This document shows positions 41,595-50,929 of a stretch of DNA of 64,000 nt, in pieces; within the stretch, counting starts at the first letter, position 1, and the number at the start of each line of letters is the position of its first letter. Origin of the DNA: Solirubrobacter taibaiensis. GTDB taxonomy: Bacteria > Actinomycetota > Thermoleophilia > Solirubrobacterales > Solirubrobacteraceae. Location: the NCBI GenBank assembly GCA_027587225.1, contig JAPDDQ010000040.1, positions 1-64,000 of the forward strand. Reading direction: 5' to 3'. A program made the translations under genes and the position numbers. The notes below the pieces were generated by a model. That model saw only the letters and a program-made list of their open reading frames with translations, was not told the origin of the DNA and ran no database searches.

Positions 41595-42952
41595 CGGACC
41601 CGCACCGTCTGACTCATCGTGGTCGGATGGATGAGGCACGTGAGCTTGTACGTGCCGGGCACGGTGGGTGTGAAGGAGTACGACCCGCGCGTGACGCCGA
41701 GGTAGTTGGACGAGAAGCCGCGCGGCCCGTTGGCCACGCTCACGCTGTGCGGCTCAGAGCCCTGGAACTGCCAGGTGATCTTCTCCCCTACCTTCGTGGT
41801 CAGGCGCGGCGATTTGAACCACTGGTCGCCGATCGCGATCGGCTTGCCGTCGAACGCGCGCCACTTGCCCCGCGGCGCGAACAGCTGCGGGACGGGCCGG
41901 TCGAAGACGTACGGCGCGCGTTGGTCGTACTTCGCGGGCACGGTGACCTCGCGCAGGTCCGACGGCATCGGCGCGCACGCCGCCACGCTGTCGTCGCGGA
42001 CGAAATAGGTCGCCCAGAACCCCATCGCCGCGATGTGCAGCTCCTCGTTGGAGTGCACGGCCTCGCGCTCGAGCACCTCCCCGGCCGTGACCGGGATGCC
42101 CTGCAGCGTCCGGAACGTCCCGTTCGCGATCGGCCCCGGCTCGTGCAGGATCGGGCGGATCGTGTTGTACGGGTGGTCGTCGGCGCCGTAGTAGGCCTTG
42201 GCGTCGAACAGCGTGCGGCCGCATGAGACGCTGCGCAACGTCTGGTTCAGCGCCCCGCCGTGATGGTGCGACCCGCCGCCGAGGATGCGGCCGCTGAAGG
42301 GCACCGTCCACTGCGAGCGATCCACGAACGTCGACCCGGGCGCGCCGCCGCCCGGCACGTCGTAGCTCATCCCGTTGGCCAGATGCGCGCAGTTGCCGAT
42401 CGTCAGCGGGTACATCTGCTGGCGCGGCTCGGTCGTGTACCAGACCTTCGTGCGCACGTAGAAGCGCTTGGGCCGCTTGTAGTGGTTCATGACCATGGTC
42501 ATGAGGCTCCACTCCGGCGCTCCGCCCTCGGGCGTCGCGTTGCGGATGCCGTAGCGCGCCCGCAGCTCGGCCGGCCAGGCGCTGTCGAAGCGGCCGCTCG
42601 GGTGCTCCTCTCCGCGCCCGCCGATGAACCCGTCGCCGAGGCAGCCGCCCGGGCCGCGATCGACGCGGCCGCCGGCGTAGTAGAGGAAGTGGTGGACCAT
42701 CATCTTGTCCACCGGCAGGGGTTTGGCGTCCGGGCGCTTGGAGTCCACGAGCGCCATCTCCTGGAACCCGAGGATGGAGCCGGCCTGCGCGGGCGCCTGC
42801 TTGCCGTCCGCCTTGAGGGTCACGAACTCGGAGCGGTGGACGTACGGCAACGACTCGATCGCCGGCGAATAGAGCGTGAGGAGCTGCTCACCGGCGCTGG
42901 CGGGCGCCGCACACACGAGCAGCACCAGGATCGCCAGCAGCACGGGTCTCAT
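41591..42952 (-). CDS. Secreted Nod19-like protein with C-terminal cupredoxin domain
   Basis: A 453-residue exported protein. Signal peptide (RPVLLAILVLLVCAAPASA). The body has PVDKMMVHHFLYYAGGRVD, HLANGMSYDVPGGG, GRILGGGSHHHGGALNQTL and His-rich beta segments recalling plant Nod19/PHM-like copper folds. The last 100 residues form a type I copper site: H402 (EPHSVS), C439, H442 and M446 (CLIHPTTM). It is probably an extracellular copper redox enzyme or chaperone. It is translationally coupled to the upstream 100-residue gene and argS, both on the same strand. Confidence 0.8.
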   Translation of the reverse strand: MRPVLLAILVLLVCAAPASAGEQLLTLYSPAIESLPYVHRSEFVTLKADGKQAPAQAGSILGFQEMALVDSKRPDAKPLPVDKMMVHHFLYYAGGRVDRGPGGCLGDGFIGGRGEEHPSGRFDSAWPAELRARYGIRNATPEGGAPEWSLMTMVMNHYKRPKRFYVRTKVWYTTEPRQQMYPLTIGNCAHLANGMSYDVPGGGAPGSTFVDRSQWTVPFSGRILGGGSHHHGGALNQTLRSVSCGRTLFDAKAYYGADDHPYNTIRPILHEPGPIANGTFRTLQGIPVTAGEVLEREAVHSNEELHIAAMGFWATYFVRDDSVAACAPMPSDLREVTVPAKYDQRAPYVFDRPVPQLFAPRGKWRAFDGKPIAIGDQWFKSPRLTTKVGEKITWQFQGSEPHSVSVANGPRGFSSNYLGVTRGSYSFTPTVPGTYKLTCLIHPTTMSQTVRVR

Positions 42953-43251
42953 CGCGTCGCGATCGCCTCGCGAACGGCCTTGAAGTCCGCCTCGCTGACG
43001 GTCACCGAGAGCAGTGCGTCCTGCGTGCCGGCGTAGATGACGACCTCGCCGCCCTGCTTGAAGCCGCCGACGACGTGCTGAGCCTGCGTGCGGGTCGCGC
43101 GACCCTCCTCGGCGATGATCGCGAACGTCTCCGCGCAGGAGCGCAGCTGGGAGGCCGCGATGAGCACGCTCTGATACCCGTTGCACAGCACGAGCGCACG
43201 GTTGTCGGCGTGGATGTACGGCTCTGGCGGCTTCGCTGAGACGGTGATCAC
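42949..43251 (-). CDS. 100-residue protein of unknown function between argS and the copper protein
   Basis: A soluble protein with a beta-alpha pattern: NRALVLCNGYQSVLIAASQLRSC, then GFKQGGEVVIYAGTQDALLSVTVSEADFKAVREAIATR. Two Cys residues lie near 23 and 38. The GTG/ATG-coupled 4-base overlaps with argS (upstream) and the copper protein (downstream) show it belongs to their operon. No family is recognised. Confidence 0.75.
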   Translation of the reverse strand: MITVSAKPPEPYIHADNRALVLCNGYQSVLIAASQLRSCAETFAIIAEEGRATRTQAQHVVGGFKQGGEVVIYAGTQDALLSVTVSEADFKAVREAIATR

Positions 43252-44882
43252 ATCTGCTCCGGACTGGACACACCCAGGAGCGTAAGGGCTGCGGCCAGCG
43301 TGCGTCGCGTTGCGACGCTCAGGGCGATCCGGAAGGACTGCACCGTCTCGTCCGGCTCATCGCGCACGGGCGAGTCGCGGTAGAAGGCCGCGTAGGACTG
43401 GCCGAGCTCCAGCGCGTAGCTCGCGATCCGGTGCGGCGCGCGCCGCGCGACCGCCTCGCGCACCTCGTGCGGGAACGCGAGCACCTTGCGGATGAGCTCG
43501 CGCTCGGCGTCGTTGAGCGCCACGCCTGCCGCGTCCGCGCTCAGCGCCGCTTCCACCCGGCCCTCGGGGAGCTGGCGGAAGATGCCGGCGATCCGCGCGT
43601 GCATCATCTGCACGTAGTAGACGGGGTTCTCGGGGTCCTGCTTGGCGGCGAGGGCCAGGTCCAGGTCGATCGTGGAGTCGTGCGAGCGGCTGAGCATGAA
43701 CCAGCGCGACGCGTCCACGCCGATGCGCTCGATCAGCTCCGAGAGCCGCACGAAGTCGCCCGCGCGCTTGGACATCTTCGCCTTCTCGCCGCCCTCGACG
43801 ATGTGCACGAACTGCAGGATCGGCACCTCGACGCGGTCCGGGTCCTCGCCGAGCGTGCTGGCGATGGCCTTCAGCCGCGCGACGTACCCGTGATGGTCGG
43901 CGCCGAGGACGTAGATCGCCTTGTCGAACCCGCGGCGGAACTTGTTCTCCTGGTAGGCGACGTCGGCGGCGAAGTACGTCGGCGCGCCGGTTGACCGGCG
44001 CAGCACGCGGTCCTTGTCGTCACCGAACTCCGTCGTGCGCAGCCACAGCGCGCCCTCGGACTCGTACAGGTGGCCCTGCTCGCGCAACCGGCCGAACGCG
44101 ATGTCGACGGGCGAGGGGTCGCCCTCGTGCAGCGAGCCCTCGAGGAAGAACGTGTCGAAGTCCACCCGGAACGCGTGCAGCGTCTCCCGGATGCCCTCCA
44201 TGATGATCCCCGAGGCCTCGGCCCCCAGGTCGCTCGCGTCGCGCTCGGCGGCGTTCGGGATCTGCTGCGCGAGGTCGGCCACGTAGTCGCCCTTGTAGCC
44301 GTCCTCGGGCACCGGCTCGTGGCGGGCGAGGGCGCGCACTGACGCGCCGAGCCGGTCGATCTGGCCGCCCGCGTTGTTGAAGTAGTACTCGCGGCTGACC
44401 GAGTGCCCGGCGAGCTCGAGCATGCGCGCCAGCGCATCGCCGAACGCGGCGTGGCGGGCGCTGGCCGCGGTCATCGGGCCGGTCGGGTTGGCCGAGACGT
44501 ACTCGACGTTGACGTTGAGCGGCGTCTCGGGCGTGTCGCGGCCCCAGTCGTCGCCGGCCTCGATCACGCCGCGGGTGGCGTTCACGTACCAGGCGTCGGC
44601 CAGGAAGAGGTTGAGGAAGCCGGGGCCCGCCACCTCGACGCGTTCGACGCTGTCCCCCAGGCGCTCCGTGACCTTCGCGCCGAGGCGCTCGGCGATCTCC
44701 CGCGGGGGCGCGCCCAGCGCGGGCGCGAGCAGCATGGCGGCGTTGGTCGAGTAGTCGCCGAGTCCGGCCTTCTTCGGGCGCTCGAAGCTCAGGCGCGCGG
44801 CGGGGGCGGGCTTGCCGTTGCGGAGGTCTCCGGCGGCCGCCTCGACGGCCGCCCGCAGCTCGTCGATGGGGTGCACGCCCAT
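43248..44882 (-). CDS. argS: Arginyl-tRNA synthetase
   Basis: A 544-residue class I synthetase. N-terminal Add1 domain, then catalytic domain with VEYVSANPTGPMTAASARHAAFGDAL (127-150), KMSK at 369-372 (EGGEKAKMSKRAGDF), YFAADVAYQENKF and GADHHGYVARL, and a C-terminal anticodon-binding helix bundle (DALR) ending SSPEQM. The HIGH motif expected after PTGP is TAAS rather than an H-x-G-H form. The rest is intact, so it is probably active, but ATP binding may differ. It is the only argS seen in the window. Confidence 0.92.
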   Translation of the reverse strand: MGVHPIDELRAAVEAAAGDLRNGKPAPAARLSFERPKKAGLGDYSTNAAMLLAPALGAPPREIAERLGAKVTERLGDSVERVEVAGPGFLNLFLADAWYVNATRGVIEAGDDWGRDTPETPLNVNVEYVSANPTGPMTAASARHAAFGDALARMLELAGHSVSREYYFNNAGGQIDRLGASVRALARHEPVPEDGYKGDYVADLAQQIPNAAERDASDLGAEASGIIMEGIRETLHAFRVDFDTFFLEGSLHEGDPSPVDIAFGRLREQGHLYESEGALWLRTTEFGDDKDRVLRRSTGAPTYFAADVAYQENKFRRGFDKAIYVLGADHHGYVARLKAIASTLGEDPDRVEVPILQFVHIVEGGEKAKMSKRAGDFVRLSELIERIGVDASRWFMLSRSHDSTIDLDLALAAKQDPENPVYYVQMMHARIAGIFRQLPEGRVEAALSADAAGVALNDAERELIRKVLAFPHEVREAVARRAPHRIASYALELGQSYAAFYRDSPVRDEPDETVQSFRIALSVATRRTLAAALTLLGVSSPEQM

Positions 44883-44906
44883 GACGTTAGACGAGGACGG
44901 CCCGGA

Positions 44907-45884
44907 TCACAGCAGCAGCCGGAACCTGGTCGGCTCCTGCTCGTCATCGGGCTCGATGAGCAGCCGCGCGGGGCGGTGCAGCGGCACCCGCGCGCCGTTC
45001 GGGCGGCGCAGGTTCGCCACCCGCTCGCCGACCGTGACGCGGACGGTGCGCGGGCGCCGGAAATCGGGTGTGTCCCAGTCCAGGAACAGGTGGTCGCGCG
45101 CGAGTCGCAGCAGCGTGCCCTGATGGGTCAGCTGCTCGCAGTCGCGACGCACGCCGGCGTCCCCGAACAGGAGGTACGCGGAGATGCGGTCGAAGCCCGT
45201 GCCGCAACGGACGATGGCGTCCGTGGCGCCGGTCAGGCCAAGCTGGTCGTTGCCCGGCCCGGCGTCGAGGCGGTCCTTCCCGTGGCCCGCGTCGATCGAG
45301 TCGTTCCCGCTCCCACCGATCACGGTGTCGCGGCCGTACCCGCCGTCGAGCAGGTCCGGGCCTCCGCGACCCATGATCCGGTCGTTGCCGCCGTTGCCCA
45401 TCAGGTCGTTCTGCGTCTCGTCCCCGAGCAGCACGTCGTCGCGGCTCGAACCGCGGGCGTGGAAGACGTTGACGAGCTGCGCGCCGTCCGGCCCGGAGTC
45501 CCGCGCGAGGTCCACGCGCACGGCCTTCCCGTAGCCCGCGTAGTCGATCGTGTTGTCGCCGAGGCCGCCGTCGAACAAGCGCACCGGCGTGCGGGCGTTC
45601 ACGCGGTCGTGGCCATCGCCGGTGTAGAGGGCGATCTCAGCGGCGGGCGCACACAGGACCGCGGTGGGGCGGTCTCCGGGGCAGCCGGTCGGCGTCGCGG
45701 CCGCGTCGGTGAAGCGGATGCCTTCCGCCGTCCGCTCGACCCGGATCTCGTTGGCCTCGCCCGGCGCGGCCCGGAACACCCATCGACCATCCTCGGATGT
45801 GATCGTTCCCGCGTGGGCGGGGGCCGCGATCAGCGCCATGACGCTAGTGGTGATAAGGCTCGTTGCCCAGGATCTTGTGCGCAC
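44907..45884 (-). CDS. Secreted RTX-type calcium-binding repeat protein
   Basis: A 325-residue exported protein. With GTG at 45884 the N-terminus is a good signal peptide (RTRSWATSLITTSVMALIAAPAHA). It has hemolysin-type nonapeptides GDGHDRVNA, GGLGDNTIDYAG, GNGGNDRIMGRGGPDLLDGGYGRDTVIGGSGNDSIDAG, which bind calcium in a beta-roll, and a C-terminal beta domain rich in Arg. The start lies 41 bases inside the end of rlmH on the same strand; the first ATG (45839) would leave too short a signal. Confidence 0.8.
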   Translation of the reverse strand: MRTRSWATSLITTSVMALIAAPAHAGTITSEDGRWVFRAAPGEANEIRVERTAEGIRFTDAAATPTGCPGDRPTAVLCAPAAEIALYTGDGHDRVNARTPVRLFDGGLGDNTIDYAGYGKAVRVDLARDSGPDGAQLVNVFHARGSSRDDVLLGDETQNDLMGNGGNDRIMGRGGPDLLDGGYGRDTVIGGSGNDSIDAGHGKDRLDAGPGNDQLGLTGATDAIVRCGTGFDRISAYLLFGDAGVRRDCEQLTHQGTLLRLARDHLFLDWDTPDFRRPRTVRVTVGERVANLRRPNGARVPLHRPARLLIEPDDEQEPTRFRLLL

Positions 45885-46254
45885 GGTAGAGCTGCTCCAG
45901 CAGTACAACGCGCGCCAGCATGTGGGGTAGCGTCATTGGACCGAAAGACAGCATGTGGTTCGCGTCCGGCAGTTCGATCCCGAACGCCCCGCCGATCACG
46001 AAGCACACGTCCAGGCCCCCTTGGCGGCGCTCCTCGACCCAGTCGCTGAACGCCTCCGACGAGTAGCTCCTGCCCCGGCTGTCGAGCACGCACACATACG
46101 CGCGCTCGGGGATGCGCCGGCGCAGGGCGTCGTCGTCAGCGACCTCGATCACGTCCACGCGGGCGTAACGGCTCAGCAGCTTCGCGTAGTGGGCGAGATC
46201 GTCGGCGTAGGGCGTGCCCTTGGCTTTACCGACTGCGACCACGGAGTACCGCAC
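45844..46254 (-). CDS. rlmH: 23S rRNA (pseudouridine1915-N3)-methyltransferase
   Basis: A 136-residue SPOUT methyltransferase: MRYSVVAVGKAKGTPYADDLAHYAKLL, the SAM knot regions FVIGGAFGIELPDANHMLSFGPMTLPHMLARVVLLEQLYRA, and the typical C-terminal HKILGNEPYHH. It methylates pseudouridine 1915 in helix 69. The GTG lies eight bases after TAGCAT and 20 bases from the divergent DUF3467 start. Its 3' end encodes the signal peptide of the next gene in another frame. Confidence 0.93.
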   Translation of the reverse strand: MRYSVVAVGKAKGTPYADDLAHYAKLLSRYARVDVIEVADDDALRRRIPERAYVCVLDSRGRSYSSEAFSDWVEERRQGGLDVCFVIGGAFGIELPDANHMLSFGPMTLPHMLARVVLLEQLYRAHKILGNEPYHH

Positions 46255-46262
46255 GGTGTGGG

Positions 46263-46268
46263 ATGCTA
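46263..46268. promoter_or_regulatory. Shared -10 element for divergent rlmH and DUF3467 genes
   Basis: The bases ATGCTA read as TAGCAT toward rlmH (8 bases before its GTG), and GATGCT toward the DUF3467 gene (7 bases before its ATG). The two -10 hexamers overlap almost completely, so polymerases cannot occupy both at once. Confidence 0.5.
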
Positions 46269-46274
46269 GGCGTG

Positions 46275-46580
46275 ATGGCCTCAGACGAACGCGAACGGCA
46301 TTTCAACCTCCACACAACGCCGGAGGTGATGGCCGGGGTGTACGCGAACTTCGCGACCGTCTCGCACTCCGACTACGAGTTCACGCTGACGTTTTCCCGC
46401 GTGGACCACGAGGTGGAGGCCGACGAGGTGCCGGGCGTCGTCGTGTCGCGCGTCTCGCTCTCTCAGCGGGCGATGCGCGAGCTGATCGACGCCATGGAGG
46501 ACAACTGGTCCAAGTGGTCCACGCGGGAGGGCATCAAGCGCCTCCCGGAGACGCGTCCGGACTTCCGGAACGGGGAGTAG
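46275..46580 (+). CDS. DUF3467 family protein
   Basis: A 101-residue protein: FNLHTTPEVMAGVYANFATVSHSDYEFTLTFSRVDHEV, then GVVVSRVSLSQRAMRELIDAMEDNWSKW. This is the DUF3467 pattern (YANF, SDYEF, RV-hydrophobic). Function unknown. ATG 46275 is chosen with GATGCT seven bases upstream; an in-frame start at 46263 lies inside the -10. The 3' end overlaps the M48 protease gene by 47 bases. Confidence 0.85.
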   Translation: MASDERERHFNLHTTPEVMAGVYANFATVSHSDYEFTLTFSRVDHEVEADEVPGVVVSRVSLSQRAMRELIDAMEDNWSKWSTREGIKRLPETRPDFRNGE

Positions 46581-47751
46581 CGCCCAGCGCGGCACCGATC
46601 CGCTCCATCGTCGTCGGGTGCGTAGCCATGAAGACCTGCTGCCAGCGCGGCGGGTCCGGGTCGCCGACGTTCTGGAGCGTGATCTTGCGCTCGAAGCCGA
46701 TCATCGCCTCGGGTTCCCCCGTGAGCTCGAGCGCGAAGGCGTCCGCGCGGCGTTCGACGGCGCGTGAGAGCTGGTTGGAGATCATCGTCAGCGCGGGGGC
46801 GATGAGCGCGAGGCTGAGGACCGCGGCGGGCACCGGGGAACGGCCGTCGCGCGTGAGCTTCTCGGTGGCGCGGGCGACGACCAGAGTCCCGAAGGGCGCG
46901 ACCAGCGCGACCCACAGCAGCCCGCCCGGGACGTCCTTGTGGCGCACGTGGCCGAGCTCGTGGGCCACGACGAGCCGCGTCTCGGCGGGCGTGAACTCCT
47001 TCAGCAGCGTGTCGTAGAGCACGACGCGCTTCGTGTGGCCGAGCCCGGTCACGTAGGCGTTGGCGGCGGTCGTGCGGCGGGAGGCGTCGACCTCATAGAC
47101 CTCGCCCACCTCCACCCCGGCCCGACTGGCCAGCTGGAACACGTCGTCGCGCGTCTCCCCCGCCGGGAGCGCCTTGAACTGGTTGAACATCGGGTCCAGC
47201 ACGACCGGGGCGAGGTAGGAGATGACGACCGCGAAGCCGGCCACCGCCGCCGCGCCCGGCGCCCACCAGTCGCGCCCGAAGCGCCGGATCCCGAGCACCA
47301 GCAGCGCGCCGCCGCCGGCCGCGACGACGCCGCCGATCGCCGTCGACTTGGCGACGTCGATCGCCCAGCCGTCCCAGCCCTGCGTGATCAGGCCGACGTC
47401 CTTGGCGCGCTGGCGCGCCGCGGCGCGCAGGGGCAGCGCGACCGTGGTGGTGGCGAGCGTGAGTGCGACGGCGGCGGCCGCGCCGGTCAGCACCGGGCGC
47501 TTGCCCGCCCGGGGCGCGTAGCGGACGGCGAGCACGAGGATGCCCAGCTCGACCACGGTGCGCGCGCCGAAGAGCCACAGCTGGCCGGAGCGAAAAGTGG
47601 TTGCGCGGTCAAGCTCGGCCGCGCTGAAGTAGGCTCGCGCCTCCGCTTCCACGACCGGGTACCGCTCCTTTGGCCGCAGGAGGAGCACCGCAGCCTCCGC
47701 GACGACGATCGCGGCGACCACTGCGGCAGGAAGGCGGAGCCTGTGCGGCAC
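46534..47751 (-). CDS. M48 family membrane metalloprotease (CAAX protease 1-like)
   Basis: A 405-residue protein with several N-terminal helices (LPAAVVAAIVVAEAAVLLL, LWLFGARTVVELGILVLAV). The zinc motif is HELGH in LVVAHELGHVRHKDVPGG, with the second Glu ligand in SRAVERRADAFALEL. The insert DASRRTTAANAYVTGLGHTKRVVLYDTLL is the Ste24/M48 signature. It degrades or processes membrane proteins. GTG follows TAGCGT by exactly seven bases. It is divergent from the metallophosphoesterase. Confidence 0.92.
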   Translation of the reverse strand: MPHRLRLPAAVVAAIVVAEAAVLLLRPKERYPVVEAEARAYFSAAELDRATTFRSGQLWLFGARTVVELGILVLAVRYAPRAGKRPVLTGAAAAVALTLATTTVALPLRAAARQRAKDVGLITQGWDGWAIDVAKSTAIGGVVAAGGGALLVLGIRRFGRDWWAPGAAAVAGFAVVISYLAPVVLDPMFNQFKALPAGETRDDVFQLASRAGVEVGEVYEVDASRRTTAANAYVTGLGHTKRVVLYDTLLKEFTPAETRLVVAHELGHVRHKDVPGGLLWVALVAPFGTLVVARATEKLTRDGRSPVPAAVLSLALIAPALTMISNQLSRAVERRADAFALELTGEPEAMIGFERKITLQNVGDPDPPRWQQVFMATHPTTMERIGAALGATPRSGSPDASPGGA

Positions 47752-47755
47752 CGAA

Positions 47756-47764
47756 TAGACGCTA
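47756..47764. promoter_or_regulatory. Overlapping -10 elements for divergent M48 and phosphoesterase genes
   Basis: TAGCGT (minus strand, 47759-47764) lies seven bases before the M48 GTG. TAGACG (plus strand, 47756-47761) lies seven bases before the phosphoesterase ATG. Both start codons are only 17 bases apart, leaving no room for leaders. Confidence 0.5.
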
Positions 47765-47768
47765 CGCC

Positions 47769-48500
47769 ATGCTGGTCGCCATCTGCACTGACATCCACGG
47801 GAATCGCCACGCCTTCGAGGCAGTGATCGCCGCTGCCGAGACCGCGGGTGCCGAGGAGATGTGGTGCCTCGGCGACCTCGTCGGCTACGGCGCTGAACCG
47901 GACGCCTGCGTCGCGCTCGCCGACGAGCGCTGCTCGATCGTGCTCGCGGGCAACCACGACCTCGCCGTGACCGGCGCGCTGTCGCTGGAGGACTTCTCCC
48001 GCGGCGCCGCGCTCGCCGCGCGCTGGACGCAGGACACGATCTCCAAGGACACGATGGCGTGGCTCAGCGAGCTCGAGGCAGCCGGTGAGAGCCAGGGCTA
48101 CGGGCTCTTCCACGCCTCCCCGCGCGACCCGATCTGGGAGTACGTGCTGTCCGGCCTCACCGCCGAGCTGTGCTTCGACTCGACGGACTTCCGCGTCTCG
48201 TTCATCGGGCACTCGCACGTCGCGCTGTCGTTCACGCGCATGGAGGGCGAGCCGGCCACCGGCACGACCCGCCGCGAGGGCACCGAGTTGGACATCTCGG
48301 CGAGCGAGTGGTTGATCAACCCGGGCTCCACCGGCCAGCCGCGCGACGGCGACCCGCGCGCCGCCTGGCTGCTGCTCGACACCGAGCAGCAGACGGTGTC
48401 CTACCGGCGGTCCGAGTACGACATCGCGGGCGCTCAGGCCGCGATCCGCGCCGCGCGTCTGCCCGACTCGTTGGCCGAACGTCTCCAGTACGGGCAGTAA
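47769..48500 (+). CDS. Calcineurin-like metallophosphoesterase
   Basis: A 243-residue phosphoesterase of the YfcE/MJ0936 type. Metal-site motifs in order: D-x-H in CTDIHGNRHAFE, GD in WCLGDLVGYG, GNHD in VLAGNHDLAV, and GHSH in VSFIGHSHVALSF, with a final NPGSTGQPRDG. Likely hydrolyses nucleotides or phosphodiesters. ATG at 47769 begins the first strand directly. It begins a three-gene run with the lipoprotein and kinase. Confidence 0.92.
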   Translation: MLVAICTDIHGNRHAFEAVIAAAETAGAEEMWCLGDLVGYGAEPDACVALADERCSIVLAGNHDLAVTGALSLEDFSRGAALAARWTQDTISKDTMAWLSELEAAGESQGYGLFHASPRDPIWEYVLSGLTAELCFDSTDFRVSFIGHSHVALSFTRMEGEPATGTTRREGTELDISASEWLINPGSTGQPRDGDPRAAWLLLDTEQQTVSYRRSEYDIAGAQAAIRAARLPDSLAERLQYGQ

Positions 48501-48513
48501 CCTCGGTACGTCG

Positions 48514-49010
48514 ATGAGACGCGCCTTGCCCCTCGTCGTCCTGGCCCTCGCCTTCGCGGCGGGCTGCGGACAGTCATCTCCGGAACTGATCCCCCAGTCC
48601 GGTGCCGAGACGATGATCGCCGCGGCGGACAAGATCTCAGCGGCCTGCTCGGCCGAGGACCGCAGCGAGGTCCGGCGGCAGATCCGGATCATCAAGCGGG
48701 AGATCGACGGCCTGCCGGCCGCGACCGACGACGCGCTGAAGGAGAACCTGCAGGCGTGGGCCGATCGGATCGAGGAGCGGACCGGCGACGACTGTCGCGC
48801 GGACGAGACGCCGACCCCGACGCCGACCGAGACGCCGGAGGAGGAGACGCCGACGCCGACGGAGACGCCCACCGAGACGGCGACGCCCGACGACACCCCG
48901 ACGCCGACACCGACGGAGGCTCCGACCGAGGAGCCGACGCCGGAGCCGACGGAGACGCCCGCTCCCACCGAGCCGCCCGTGGAGCCGACCGCGACGCCGG
49001 AGGTGCCGTA

Positions 49011-49011
<1 letters not shown>
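48514..49011 (+). CDS. Lipoprotein with Thr/Pro/Glu-rich tail
   Basis: A 165-residue protein. Lipobox AAGC at about residue 18 (RALPLVVLALAFAAGC). A short helical domain follows (AETMIAAADKISAACSAEDRSEVRRQIRIIKREIDGLPA) with Cys pairs. The last 70 residues are repeats of TPTPTETPE type, as in wall-spanning linkers. Its TAG overlaps the GTG of the kinase gene by one base, implying joint function in envelope sensing. TAACCT lies 10 bases before the ATG. Confidence 0.78.
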
Positions 49012-50207
<1,196 letters not shown>

Positions 50208-50929
50208 GGATCGCCACCGGCAGCTCGTAGCCGGTGGCGACGCGGTACGGCTCGGCGAGCGTCGTGAGGCGCGCGCGGTGCTCGTCCGTCGCGTGCTCGA
50301 GCCGGGCGGCGATGCGGACCGTGCCGCCGCGGATGCCGTCCCAGAGGGCGTCGAGCGAGTCGACGTGCAGCGTCTCGCGCACGGTGGTGACGGTGGCCTC
50401 GCCGAGCAGGGCGGCGAGCCGGTCGGGGTGCGCGTAGAGCTCGGAGTCGGGGCCGTCGGGGACGCCGCCGAGCCCGTGGGCGGCCTGCGCGGGGAGCGTG
50501 AGGAACGCGACTTCGTCCTCCGGCCCCCACGCCGCGAGTACGACGCGGCGGGCCACGCGCTTGAGCTCCGCGATCGCGGCCGGTGCGTCCGGCGTGTGGT
50601 TGACGAGGAACGCGCCGAGCGCGACGTCGAACGCGTCGTCGGCGAAGGGCAGGCGCTCGGCGTCGGCTTCGATGAACGTCAGGTCCGGGTGGCGCCGGCG
50701 CGCCTCGGCGACCATGCCGGCGGCGAGATCCACCCCGGTGACCTGCGCGCCGCGCTCCGCCGCGGCGGCCGTGAGCGCCCCCGGGCCGCACCCGACGTCC
50801 AGCACGCGGTCGCCGGGCCCCACGTGCTCGAGCAGCGCCGGGATGGCGAACGCGGTCGCGCGCGCCGTCAGCGCGTCGTACGTGGCCGCGCGCGCCGACC
50901 ACCCCGCCGCCTCGAACGCCTTGAACTCC

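Noticed and set aside
48790..49008. Tandem CCGACG-type repeats
   Set aside because: They encode the Thr/Pro/Glu tail of the lipoprotein; not a separate DNA repeat.
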